Source: an uncultured Bacteroidota bacterium (GTDB taxonomy: Bacteria; Bacteroidota; Bacteroidia; Chitinophagales; Chitinophagaceae). Taken from it: DNA of 6,625 bases. A model generated the notes under the pieces. It was not told the DNA's origin, did no database searches, and saw nothing but the letters and a program-made list of their open reading frames with translations. The stretch covers positions 1 through 6,625 of the forward strand of contig CAINOM010000344.1 in NCBI GenBank assembly GCA_903851455.1, written 5' to 3'. How positions within the stretch are numbered: the stretch's first letter is position 1; every line of letters starts with the position of its first letter. A program made the position numbers and the translations under genes. Of the stretch, positions 1 to 5,808 are shown one piece after another.

Positions 1-763
1 AGCTTGCCGATGTAGTGACAAAGTATTTGAACGGCAGGTATCGCCACGCCACCTTGCTTTTGTTGATCCATTGCATCTGCAGCTTCCGGTAATTGGGCGC
101 ACGGCCCAGTGCCGACTCTTTATGTGCTATCGTTACACTGTTATCAAATCCTATAGTATAACCCGCATCCAGTATGCGGTAAGCGAGGTCATACTCCTCC
201 ATGCCGTAGTGAAAATCGGTAGGGTAGAGCCCCGTATTCTTCATCACCTCGGCCTTTGTGATATTGGCGCCGCCGGCAAAATAGGCTGTTAAAAACCGGG
301 GGGTCGACTTGTATTTTTCATACATCTTGTGAGGGAAGGCGGTTACCTGCACTTCATTGTTCTCATAGTAAACTACGCGGAACGTAATAACACCTGTATT
401 AGCATCTTTGAAAAAAGGCTCATCAAACAATCCGGCCAGTCGCTGCAGATCGTTGGGAGCCGTGAAGGCCATGTCGTCATCGATGTTGAGCAACAAGCCA
501 CCCTTAGCAATTTGCATCAGTTTATTGCGGCCCTTTGCCACGCCAAGGTTGGCATCCGAGAGTATGTACGTTGCTTTAAGTTCCGGGTGTGCATTCACAT
601 AATTCACGACTTCATCATAAGGCTCCGTAGATGCATTATTGAGTATCAGAATTTCCTCCAGCACTTCGTCAGTGCCGGTTTGTTCATTGAGGTTTACTAA
701 AAGCTCCAGCAGGTCGGCAGGGCGATTGTACGTGATAATAAGTATGGAAATGCGGTCGGCCAT
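1..763 (-). CDS. Family 2 glycosyltransferase, 3' end beyond the left edge
   Basis: The minus-strand frame starts with ATG at 763-761 and stays open to position 1, giving 254 residues without a stop, so the C-terminus is off the window. The N-terminus (ISILIITYNRP, residues 5-15) is the usual first beta strand of a GT-A fold nucleotide-sugar transferase. It is followed by LILNNAST (39-46) and a GVAKGRN segment (74-80). NIDDDM (93-98) holds the metal- and nucleotide-binding DXD at D95-D97. AGGAN (163-167) and GMEEYDLAYR (187-196) match the acceptor-side and catalytic-base regions of family 2 enzymes. Such proteins transfer a sugar from a nucleotide donor onto glycan, lipid or protein acceptors on the cytoplasmic face. 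Donor and acceptor cannot be read from the sequence. No membrane segment is seen in the visible part. It is divergent from the oxidoreductase gene, so the neighbour gives no pathway clue. Confidence 0.9.
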   Translation of the reverse strand, partial: MADRISILIITYNRPADLLELLVNLNEQTGTDEVLEEILILNNASTEPYDEVVNYVNAHPELKATYILSDANLGVAKGRNKLMQIAKGGLLLNIDDDMAFTAPNDLQRLAGLFDEPFFKDANTGVITFRVVYYENNEVQVTAFPHKMYEKYKSTPRFLTAYFAGGANITKAEVMKNTGLYPTDFHYGMEEYDLAYRILDAGYTIGFDNSVTIAHKESALGRAPNYRKLQMQWINKSKVAWRYLPFKYFVTTSAS

Positions 764-864
764 GTAGCGAGGTAAATTTACATAATTCTGCTGCAATGCT
801 TATTAGGATCATGTTTTATTAGCGGTATATTTTGCACATTTGCACAGAATCCAATCTGAAGAAA
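764..864. other. Divergent intergenic region
   Basis: About 100 bp separate the glycosyltransferase start (minus) from the oxidoreductase start (plus), so promoters for both should lie here. On the plus strand the clearest candidate is the TATATTTTG element at 826-834. On the minus strand TAAATTTA, shortly upstream of the glycosyltransferase start, resembles TAnnTTTG with the last base changed, but no well-spaced TTG was found. No strong hairpin or Shine-Dalgarno sequence is visible. Confidence 0.6.
826..834 (+). promoter_or_regulatory. Candidate -7 element for the oxidoreductase gene
   Basis: TATATTTTG resembles the Bacteroidota -7 consensus TAnnTTTG with one extra T, and is followed by CA, which is common after this element. 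Initiation a few bases downstream would give a leader of roughly 25 nt to the ATG at 865. No good TTG lies at the -33 position, so this is a weak-to-moderate call from pattern alone. Confidence 0.35.
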
Positions 865-1998
865 ATGTTTAGTTACTGGGAGCAGCAGAGTTTTTCGCAT
901 TATGATCATATCGTGGTGGGTGCAGGTATTGTGGGCCTGTGTGTGGCTATTGGACTGAAAGACCGTTACCCTAACGCCAGCGTATTAGTGCTGGAGCGAG
1001 GGTTATTGCCCACGGGCGCCAGCACACGCAACGCCGGCTTTGCCTGCATGGGCAGCGCCACAGAACTGCTCGATGATCTGCAGCACGCAAGTGAAACGGA
1101 AGTAGTGGGCCTGTTCGAAGCCAGGAAAAAAGGACTCCATCGTTTGCGGAATATGCTTGGTGACGTCAGGATAGGGTACCGGGAGAACGGTGGCTACGAG
1201 CTGATAAGCGACCAGGAAGAAGAGGTGATGGACAAGCTGGACCATCTGAATAAATTGTTACAGCCGGTCACAGGTAAGGATGCATTCAAGCCAGCTGATG
1301 ACAAAATAGCAGAATTTGGTTTCGCTGGGGCTTACTCAAAAGCGCTGATAGAAAATACCTGCGAAGGAGAACTCAACAGCGGCATGATGATGCGCGCGTT
1401 AATGGATATGGCAGCTCAGTGCGGCGTAGAGGTGAAGACTGGAGCAGAGGTATTGGGCTTCGATGAAGGCGACAAGCAGGTATTCGTGCGTGTTAAAGAT
1501 CCTTTCCGTGCCGATGTCTGGTTGCTCTCCTGCAATACGCTGAACATATCCACGAACGCATTTACCAAACAACTACTACCGGATGTGGATGTAACGCCCG
1601 GCCGCGGACAGGTACTGGTTACGCATCCCGTACCGGGCCTGAAATTCAAGGGCATTTATCATTTTGACAAAGGCTACTATTATTTCCGCGAGATAGATGG
1701 CCGGGTGTTGTTCGGTGGTGGAAGAAACCTCGATTTTGAAGGAGAGCAGACAACCGAGTTTGAGCTGAATTCACTCATACAAATAGACCTCGAACAAAAA
1801 CTCGCCGACATCATTTTGCCCGGCATGCACTTCGAGGTGGCGCAGCGGTGGGCAGGCATTATGGCGTTCGGGCCCAACAAGTACCCGATAGTAAAAGCCT
1901 TTTCACCGCGCGTATTCGGTGCGTTCCGCATGGGTGGCATGGGTGTTGCATTAGGAAGTGAGACTGCCCGCCAATTGGTAGACCTTCATCAGGCCTGA
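865..1998 (+). CDS. FAD-dependent oxidoreductase, DAO family
   Basis: This 377-residue protein has the DAO (D-amino-acid oxidase / glycine oxidase) fold signature. DHIVVGAGIVG near the N-terminus gives the GxGxxG dinucleotide-binding loop (G19, G21, G24), followed by an acidic residue after the second strand (LVLERG, E44) that would bind the adenosine ribose. GASTRNAG (51-58) is the conserved turn over the flavin. A C-terminal block with FGGGRN, WAGIMAFGPNKYPIVK (329-344) and FRMGGMGVALG (354-364) completes the flavin site. Relatives oxidise amines or amino acids using oxygen or another acceptor, but the substrate here is unknown. No signal peptide is seen, so it should be cytoplasmic. An in-frame TTG at 832 would add 11 residues; I chose ATG 865 because that TTG lies inside the promoter-like TATATTTTG. 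The gene stands alone on the plus strand and its last 10 bases overlap the end of maf. Confidence 0.92.
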   Translation: MFSYWEQQSFSHYDHIVVGAGIVGLCVAIGLKDRYPNASVLVLERGLLPTGASTRNAGFACMGSATELLDDLQHASETEVVGLFEARKKGLHRLRNMLGDVRIGYRENGGYELISDQEEEVMDKLDHLNKLLQPVTGKDAFKPADDKIAEFGFAGAYSKALIENTCEGELNSGMMMRALMDMAAQCGVEVKTGAEVLGFDEGDKQVFVRVKDPFRADVWLLSCNTLNISTNAFTKQLLPDVDVTPGRGQVLVTHPVPGLKFKGIYHFDKGYYYFREIDGRVLFGGGRNLDFEGEQTTEFELNSLIQIDLEQKLADIILPGMHFEVAQRWAGIMAFGPNKYPIVKAFSPRVFGAFRMGGMGVALGSETARQLVDLHQA

Positions 1999-2561
1999 TC
2001 CATAAACTCGGCCAGCCTGATACATACCTCACCGATCGGCAGCCCCATTACATTGTAATAGTCGCCGTTTATTTTTTCAATACTGGTCACACCTATCCAC
2101 TCCTGTATGGCATACGCTCCAGCCTTGTCAAACGGCTTGTAGTGCAACACATAATGTTCTATCTGCGCATCCGTAAGGCTGCGGAAGTAAACCTCCGTTG
2201 TGGTAGAAAAGCAGACTTCTTTATTCTCTTTGCGTATACATACCCCCGTAACGACCGTATGCATTCTGCCCGAAAGCTGTTTCAGTATTTCTATGGCATG
2301 AGCCGTATCTTTCGGCTTGCCGAGTATGTGCTCGTCAAGCAGCACCAGCGTATCTGCGGCAATTACGATAGCATCATTTACCCATAGTGACACGGCATCG
2401 GCTTTTTTACGGGCCAGGTGTTCAGGTACCTGCGCTGCCGGCATGCCCGGCGGATTCGTCTCATCCACATCCGCTATAAGCACTTCAAATTCCAGCTCGG
2501 CCATTTCCATGAGCTGTTTGCGGCGGGGTGATTGCGAGGCGAGTATGATCTTATGTTGCAC
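1989..2561 (-). CDS. maf: Maf family nucleoside triphosphate pyrophosphatase
   Basis: This is a 190-residue protein of normal family length. It has all the Maf blocks: ILASQSPRRKQLM (6-18) at the N-terminus with the SxSPRR nucleotide loop, ETNPP (34-38), IVIAADTLV (65-73) with the catalytic acidic residue D70, GKP (81-83), SGRMHTVVTG (97-106), DKAGAYAIQE (145-154) and a terminal GDYYNVMGLPIGE (166-178). Family members hydrolyse non-canonical or pyrimidine NTPs (dTTP/UTP) to the monophosphate and pyrophosphate, limiting misincorporation; some affect septation. The DKAGAYAIQ block fits the YhdE-type (dTTP/UTP) branch better than YceF, but that is a judgement by eye. The ATG overlaps the end of the upstream UbiA-like gene by 11 bp, so the two are probably translationally coupled. 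The 3' end runs 10 bp into the convergent oxidoreductase gene, with no terminator in between. Confidence 0.95.
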   Translation of the reverse strand: MQHKIILASQSPRRKQLMEMAELEFEVLIADVDETNPPGMPAAQVPEHLARKKADAVSLWVNDAIVIAADTLVLLDEHILGKPKDTAHAIEILKQLSGRMHTVVTGVCIRKENKEVCFSTTTEVYFRSLTDAQIEHYVLHYKPFDKAGAYAIQEWIGVTSIEKINGDYYNVMGLPIGEVCIRLAEFMDQA

Positions 2562-3498
2562 GGCTTAGAATTATTTGTAGAAAATAAAAAATGAACGAAC
2601 AAATACCAAGTAACATAATGCCCTTTAGATAGCTGCTGGCAGCATGAAAGTGGCGGTCTGTTTGCCCCCTGTATAAAAATATCACCCAGGCAATAATTAA
2701 CACTGCCACTGTAAGTACATACAGCGATATTGCAGCTAAGTGATGTGCGTGCAGAACGTAAGCCGCAATGCCAAGCGGTACGACCACCAGGAGAGATAGT
2801 GCAGTAACAAAATGCGTGGAGAAGGCAATACCCTTCCTGATCGGCATCGTCAGGCAGCCTTCAGCCATGTCCCCTTTTATATCTTCCATGTCCTTTACTA
2901 TTTCCCGCATCCAGGTAAGTATGAAAGCAAAATAGGCATAAGAGCCCAATATCCACAATGGCAGTGATGTCCTGTGATCGCCGTTAACCTTTGTTACAAG
3001 TGGGAAATGCATGTAGTCATAGAGCACAGGCTCGTACATAATGAGGACAAGTACGGTCAATGCGGCCAGCAGCGCAACAACAACATTGCCGATGATGTAA
3101 TGTCTCTTAAACGTGGTGGAGTAGAACCATAGCAGCGTTATACAGCCAAGCTGCAGCAACAACCACTCCGGGTGACCAGCCGGGAAAGCCACGATCGCAG
3201 CAAGGCACAACGCAGCAACGTTCAACAAAGCATGCGCCACGATAGCCTGCTTTCGGGGTATTTTACTGTCCAGTATTACTTTCTGCGGCTTGTTTTGCAG
3301 GTCTATCCTGATGTCGAAGTAATCGTTGATGATATAGCCTGCCGCAGCGATCAGCATGGTGGATAGGGTAAGTAAAATGAATTGGGCTGCGTGAAGAACA
3401 TCAGGCTCTTCTGATAATGAAATGCAGGCCCACGCAATAAACTGCGTAAAAAATATGATCAGGAGATTCTTCCAGCGTATAAGGCGAAGCCAGGACAT
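2551..3498 (-). CDS. UbiA-family prenyltransferase, (geranylgeranyl)glyceryl-phosphate type
   Basis: This is a very hydrophobic protein of 315 residues from ATG 3498 (318 from an in-frame TTG at 3507), with about eight to nine predicted membrane helices. Both aspartate-rich UbiA motifs are present. The first is INDYFDIRIDLQN (N58, D59, D62, D66, N69 from the ATG), and the second is KDMEDIKGD (D203, D206, D210), preceded by MREIVKD. These bind Mg2+ and the prenyl diphosphate on the cytoplasmic side of the inner membrane. Bacteroidota homologues are usually annotated as geranylgeranylglycerol-phosphate geranylgeranyltransferase, and many sit beside maf as here. The true acceptor in this phylum is, to my knowledge, unsettled; a quinone or other isoprenoid role is possible. 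I prefer the ATG because it lies about 20 nt after the expected start site of a good promoter and begins directly with the conserved SWLRLIRWKN. Confidence 0.88.
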   Translation of the reverse strand: MSWLRLIRWKNLLIIFFTQFIAWACISLSEEPDVLHAAQFILLTLSTMLIAAAGYIINDYFDIRIDLQNKPQKVILDSKIPRKQAIVAHALLNVAALCLAAIVAFPAGHPEWLLLQLGCITLLWFYSTTFKRHYIIGNVVVALLAALTVLVLIMYEPVLYDYMHFPLVTKVNGDHRTSLPLWILGSYAYFAFILTWMREIVKDMEDIKGDMAEGCLTMPIRKGIAFSTHFVTALSLLVVVPLGIAAYVLHAHHLAAISLYVLTVAVLIIAWVIFLYRGQTDRHFHAASSYLKGIMLLGICSFIFYFLQIILSRAT

Positions 3499-3524
3499 GG
3501 TTTTCAATGGGGCGTTCTGTAACT

Positions 3525-3551
3525 CAAAGATAGGAGATAGCGCCAGAACAA
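3525..3551 (-). promoter_or_regulatory. Promoter of the UbiA-like gene and maf
   Basis: On the minus strand TATCTTTG (3532-3525) is an exact match to the Bacteroidota -7 consensus TAnnTTTG. A TTG (3551-3549) lies 16 bp further upstream, slightly closer than the usual spacing. The predicted start near 3518 gives a short leader of about 20 nt to ATG 3498. Just upstream, GCTCAAT occurs twice in tandem (plus-strand copies 3551-3557 and 3559-3565), which might be an operator or chance. The element implies that the UbiA-like gene and maf need not depend on read-through from porQ. Confidence 0.55.
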
Positions 3552-3586
3552 TTGAGCCATTGAGCTATTAAGTAATCGCGAAGTCC

Positions 3587-4702
3587 TTATTCCCAATCCG
3601 GGTATTCCGCGTTCCAGTGTATCTTCTCACCTGTCTGTCCCAATCCAAACAATTTGTTCAGGCACATGGTAATTGCGAATTCATTGTATGCGCCGGATAC
3701 ATAGTAGTAGGTGCGCGCATAGTGGATCTGGAATTTATTGAGATTGAGGCCGGCGCCGAAGGCAAACCCTGCGAGTCCCGGCTGTGTTTGCAGTGCGAGT
3801 TCTTTGCGCTGGAGATCGTTGTAAGAAAAGGTGAGCGTAATGCGTTTCGCAAGTGTCAATTCTGCGCCAAGGATAAAATGCCGGAACAATTTATCGCCGA
3901 AGTGAGAACCCTTGTCTTTCACGGTGTCGGTAGTACCCAGGCTATTCGTGCCGGTAAGGTCGGCCGGATTTGCATAACGTATGTCCCACTCATAAAGATG
4001 TTGTACTGTCGCCAGCAGGCGCAGCGGAAGGTGTTTGAATTTTTTTGAAGCGCCCAGCTGCAGGTCGAACGGCAAAGGCTCCGCCGGGTTGCTCGTATTG
4101 TATTTCACGATCATTACACCCATGTTCTTTGCTACTATGCCAAAGTCCCAGAGCGACGAAGTGTCATAATAATTTACGCCCACGTCCACCATTGCTGCTG
4201 ATCCCTTGAACTGGTAAAGGGACGAGTTGGCCAGTTTCACATCCGCGCCATAACGCCAATGGTCCATGTAGGAGCGGGATGCGCCCAAAGTGAGTGCATA
4301 ATCGATGGCATGAAACTCACCGATCACATTGCCTACGCTGTTTGTCTCATCAAATGCGCCATAGTTCAGGTACTGCAGGCCGAAGAAAAAAGAGGTGTTG
4401 ATCTTTGCCGAGTGGTAGCCATATTGAAGATTGGCGATGTTAATGCCCGCGAAAAAGTTATTATAGACCAGTTCCAGCTCGTTGTGCATTCCAGGGCGCA
4501 TCATCGCCGGGTTCTGCAGCGCCAGGGAGATATCATTATCCGGATCAGCTACACTGATGCCGCCGAGTGCCGACACATGCGGCGCATTAGACAGGCGCAG
4601 ATACTCAAAAGCCGACTGTCCGCCATTTACCTGGGCTGAGGCATCAGATGCGGTGAATAGTGATAAGATCAGGAAACAACTTAAGGAAAATCTTAAAGGC
4701 AT
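3587..4702 (-). CDS. porQ: Type IX secretion system outer-membrane protein PorQ
   Basis: This is a 371-residue protein with a clear signal peptide: a basic start, hydrophobic residues 6-18, and likely cleavage after ASA at residue 23. The mature start, with GGQSAFEYLRL, then APHVSALGGISVADPDNDISL and LQNPAMMRP, followed by LVYNNFFAGIN, is the characteristic PorQ N-terminal block. The rest shows alternating aromatic and polar strands (for example FFFGLQYLNYG and ITLTFSYNDL), as expected of a FadL-like outer-membrane beta-barrel. In Porphyromonas gingivalis PorQ belongs to the PorU-PorV-PorZ-PorQ attachment complex, which cleaves T9SS C-terminal signals and links cargo to surface lipopolysaccharide; PorQ is thought to hold PorZ. 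The gene starts 29 bp after the fabI stop with no terminator visible between them, so co-transcription with fabI is likely. No T9SS partner lies next to it inside the window except, possibly, the OmpA-like protein beyond fabI. Confidence 0.9.
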   Translation of the reverse strand: MPLRFSLSCFLILSLFTASDASAQVNGGQSAFEYLRLSNAPHVSALGGISVADPDNDISLALQNPAMMRPGMHNELELVYNNFFAGINIANLQYGYHSAKINTSFFFGLQYLNYGAFDETNSVGNVIGEFHAIDYALTLGASRSYMDHWRYGADVKLANSSLYQFKGSAAMVDVGVNYYDTSSLWDFGIVAKNMGVMIVKYNTSNPAEPLPFDLQLGASKKFKHLPLRLLATVQHLYEWDIRYANPADLTGTNSLGTTDTVKDKGSHFGDKLFRHFILGAELTLAKRITLTFSYNDLQRKELALQTQPGLAGFAFGAGLNLNKFQIHYARTYYYVSGAYNEFAITMCLNKLFGLGQTGEKIHWNAEYPDWE

Positions 4703-4731
4703 AACTCAGCTATAACGTTTCTGTACTTCAA

Positions 4732-5562
4732 TTATTGTTGATTGCCCCCGGTTTTCTGCATTTCCTCAACTATGGCAGTGCTCACGCCGGTATTGGAGAA
4801 ACCACCGTCGTGGAACAGGTTTTGCATTGTCACCATGCGCGTATAGTCACTGAACAGCATCACACAGTAGTTGGCACAATCCTCTGCGCTGGCATTACCC
4901 AGCGGGGACATTTTTTCTGCGTAGTGGAAGAATACATCGAAGCCCGCTACTCCGGAACCAGCTGTGGTTACAGTGGGCGACTGAGAAATGGTGTTCACAC
5001 GCACCTTCTTTGCAAAGCCATAGTGATAACCAAAACTGCGCGCAATGCTCTCCAGCAGCGCCTTCGCATCGGCCATATCGTTGTAGCCCGGGAAGGTGCG
5101 CTGAGCCGCTATATAGCTGAGCCCAAGTATTGAGCCCCAATCTTTCATAGCGTCAGCTTTCATGGCCGCCTGGCACACCCGGTGCAGCGACAGGGCTGAT
5201 ATATCCAGTGTCTTCAGGAAATTCTCGTAATTGGTCTCCGTATAAGAGATATTCTTACGCACGTTTGGCGACATGCCTATGCTGTGCAGGATGAAGTCCA
5301 GTTTCCCGCCCATCAGCTCCATGCTTTTCTGCATCAGGCTATCAAGGTCCGCAGTAGATGTGGCATCCGCAGGTATCACTTGCGCATTACACAGTTTAGC
5401 CAGTTCATTTATCTTGCCCATGCGCAGGGCAATAGGAGCATTGGTGAGTACTATTTCAGCGCCCTCTGCCACAGCAGCAAGCGCGGTTTTCCATGCTATG
5501 GAGCGTTCATCAAGCGCGCCGAAAATGATTCCTTTTTTTCCTTTCAGTATTTGATTGGCCAT
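4732..5562 (-). CDS. fabI: Enoyl-[acyl-carrier-protein] reductase (NADH), FabI type
   Basis: This 276-residue short-chain dehydrogenase-type enzyme reduces trans-2-enoyl-ACP in the last step of each type II fatty-acid elongation cycle, in the cytoplasm as a tetramer. The N-terminal loop GIIFGALDERSIAW (11-24) has the FabI-specific Gx5SIA cofactor motif. LHSIGMSP (92-99) covers the region around E. coli G93. The catalytic set is Y150 (in LGLSYIAAQR), Y160 and K167 (GYNDMADAK), equivalent to E. coli Y146, Y156 and K163 with a four-residue offset; M163 matches E. coli M159. The SQSPTVTTAGSG loop (193-204) replaces the enterobacterial substrate loop in the way I associate with Bacteroidota FabI. 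G96 and M163, positions linked elsewhere to triclosan sensitivity, are unchanged, so a FabI-directed inhibitor would be expected to bind. The start codon has only a weak A-rich region upstream, normal for this phylum. The gene heads a probable fabI-porQ unit. Confidence 0.96.
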   Translation of the reverse strand: MANQILKGKKGIIFGALDERSIAWKTALAAVAEGAEIVLTNAPIALRMGKINELAKLCNAQVIPADATSTADLDSLMQKSMELMGGKLDFILHSIGMSPNVRKNISYTETNYENFLKTLDISALSLHRVCQAAMKADAMKDWGSILGLSYIAAQRTFPGYNDMADAKALLESIARSFGYHYGFAKKVRVNTISQSPTVTTAGSGVAGFDVFFHYAEKMSPLGNASAEDCANYCVMLFSDYTRMVTMQNLFHDGGFSNTGVSTAIVEEMQKTGGNQQ

Positions 5563-5592
5563 GATTGTTCTTTATAGAGGTGGTAAAAGTAG

Positions 5593-5657
5593 AAAAAAAG
5601 AGGCAAGTAAATTGTTTTATCAGCTTTTTGCCCAACTCTGTAGCATACTTGCCTCTT
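5593..5657 (-). terminator. Intrinsic terminator-like hairpin before fabI
   Basis: A 12-bp perfect inverted repeat, AAGAGGCAAGTA (5657-5646) and TACTTGCCTCTT (5609-5598), encloses a 36-nt loop. On the minus strand the second arm runs directly into a run of seven T (5599-5593). That is a Rho-independent terminator pattern pointing toward fabI; the plus-strand side has no T-run. It ends about 30 nt before the fabI ATG, leaving little room for a separate promoter downstream. It may end transcription from the OmpA-like gene, act as an attenuator of fabI, or be the 3' end of a small RNA. The long loop makes it less efficient than a classical tetraloop terminator. Confidence 0.6.
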
Positions 5658-5668
5658 ATAAGTTGTAT

Positions 5669-5684
5669 TTGCTCTAACGAGCAA
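5669..5684 (-). other. Short perfect hairpin in the fabI leader
   Basis: TTGCTC and GAGCAA form a 6-bp perfect inverted repeat around a 4-nt loop. There is no T-run after it on either strand, so it is not a terminator. Its second arm (AGAGCAA on the minus strand) resembles the first arm of the neighbouring terminator hairpin (AGAGGCAA), so the two structures could in principle compete. Confidence 0.4.
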
Positions 5685-5697
5685 TATACAAAACGTA
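5681..5697 (-). promoter_or_regulatory. Candidate -7 elements upstream of fabI
   Basis: On the minus strand TACGTTTTG (5697-5689) matches TAnnTTTG with one extra T, and TATATTGC (5688-5681) matches it with one T missing. A start a few bases downstream would place the 6-bp hairpin at the very 5' end of the RNA and leave a leader of about 120 nt before fabI. No TTG at the proper -33 distance was found, so this is tentative. Confidence 0.3.
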
Positions 5698-5808
5698 ATT
5701 TTAGTTATATTTATATCATAAACCACATCTTATGAAGATCCTTTTACCCGACCTCACCCGCTCCTGCAGAGTTGACCCAGTGAATGAACGTAGCTCACGG
5801 GGGTGCGG

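Larger units (their letters stand above)
5563..5808. other. Intergenic region between the OmpA-like gene and fabI
   Basis: This 246-bp gap is AT-rich on its fabI side and holds, in minus-strand order: a stretch of about 75 bp after the OmpA-like stop without a convincing terminator, promoter-like TACGTTTTG (5697-5689) and TATATTGC (5688-5681), a 6-bp hairpin, then the terminator-like hairpin. Open frames through it (for example minus 5726-5544) have unlikely composition and overlap the fabI start, so I call no ordinary gene here. Confidence 0.6.

Noticed and set aside
71..700. Plus-strand ORFs opposite the glycosyltransferase
   Set aside because: They are antisense shadows; the minus frame carries clear GT2 motifs along this whole stretch.
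3551..3565. Tandem GCTCAAT repeat before the UbiA-like gene
   Set aside because: Two 7-bp copies could be chance; noted under the promoter but not enough to call an operator.
3617..4048. 143-codon plus-strand ORF opposite porQ
   Set aside because: The minus frame is a convincing PorQ with a signal peptide; the plus ORF has no recognisable motif.
4735..5577. Plus-strand ORFs opposite fabI
   Set aside because: They are shadows of a gene with a full set of FabI catalytic residues.
5544..5726. 60-codon minus-strand ORF across the fabI leader
   Set aside because: It overlaps the terminator hairpin and the fabI start, has low-complexity aromatic/lysine composition from AT-rich DNA, and shows no family motif.
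5727..5739. ATCTT/AAGAT inverted repeat after the OmpA-like gene
   Set aside because: Only 5 bp of AT-rich stem with a 3-nt loop and no proper T-run on the minus strand; too weak to call a terminator.
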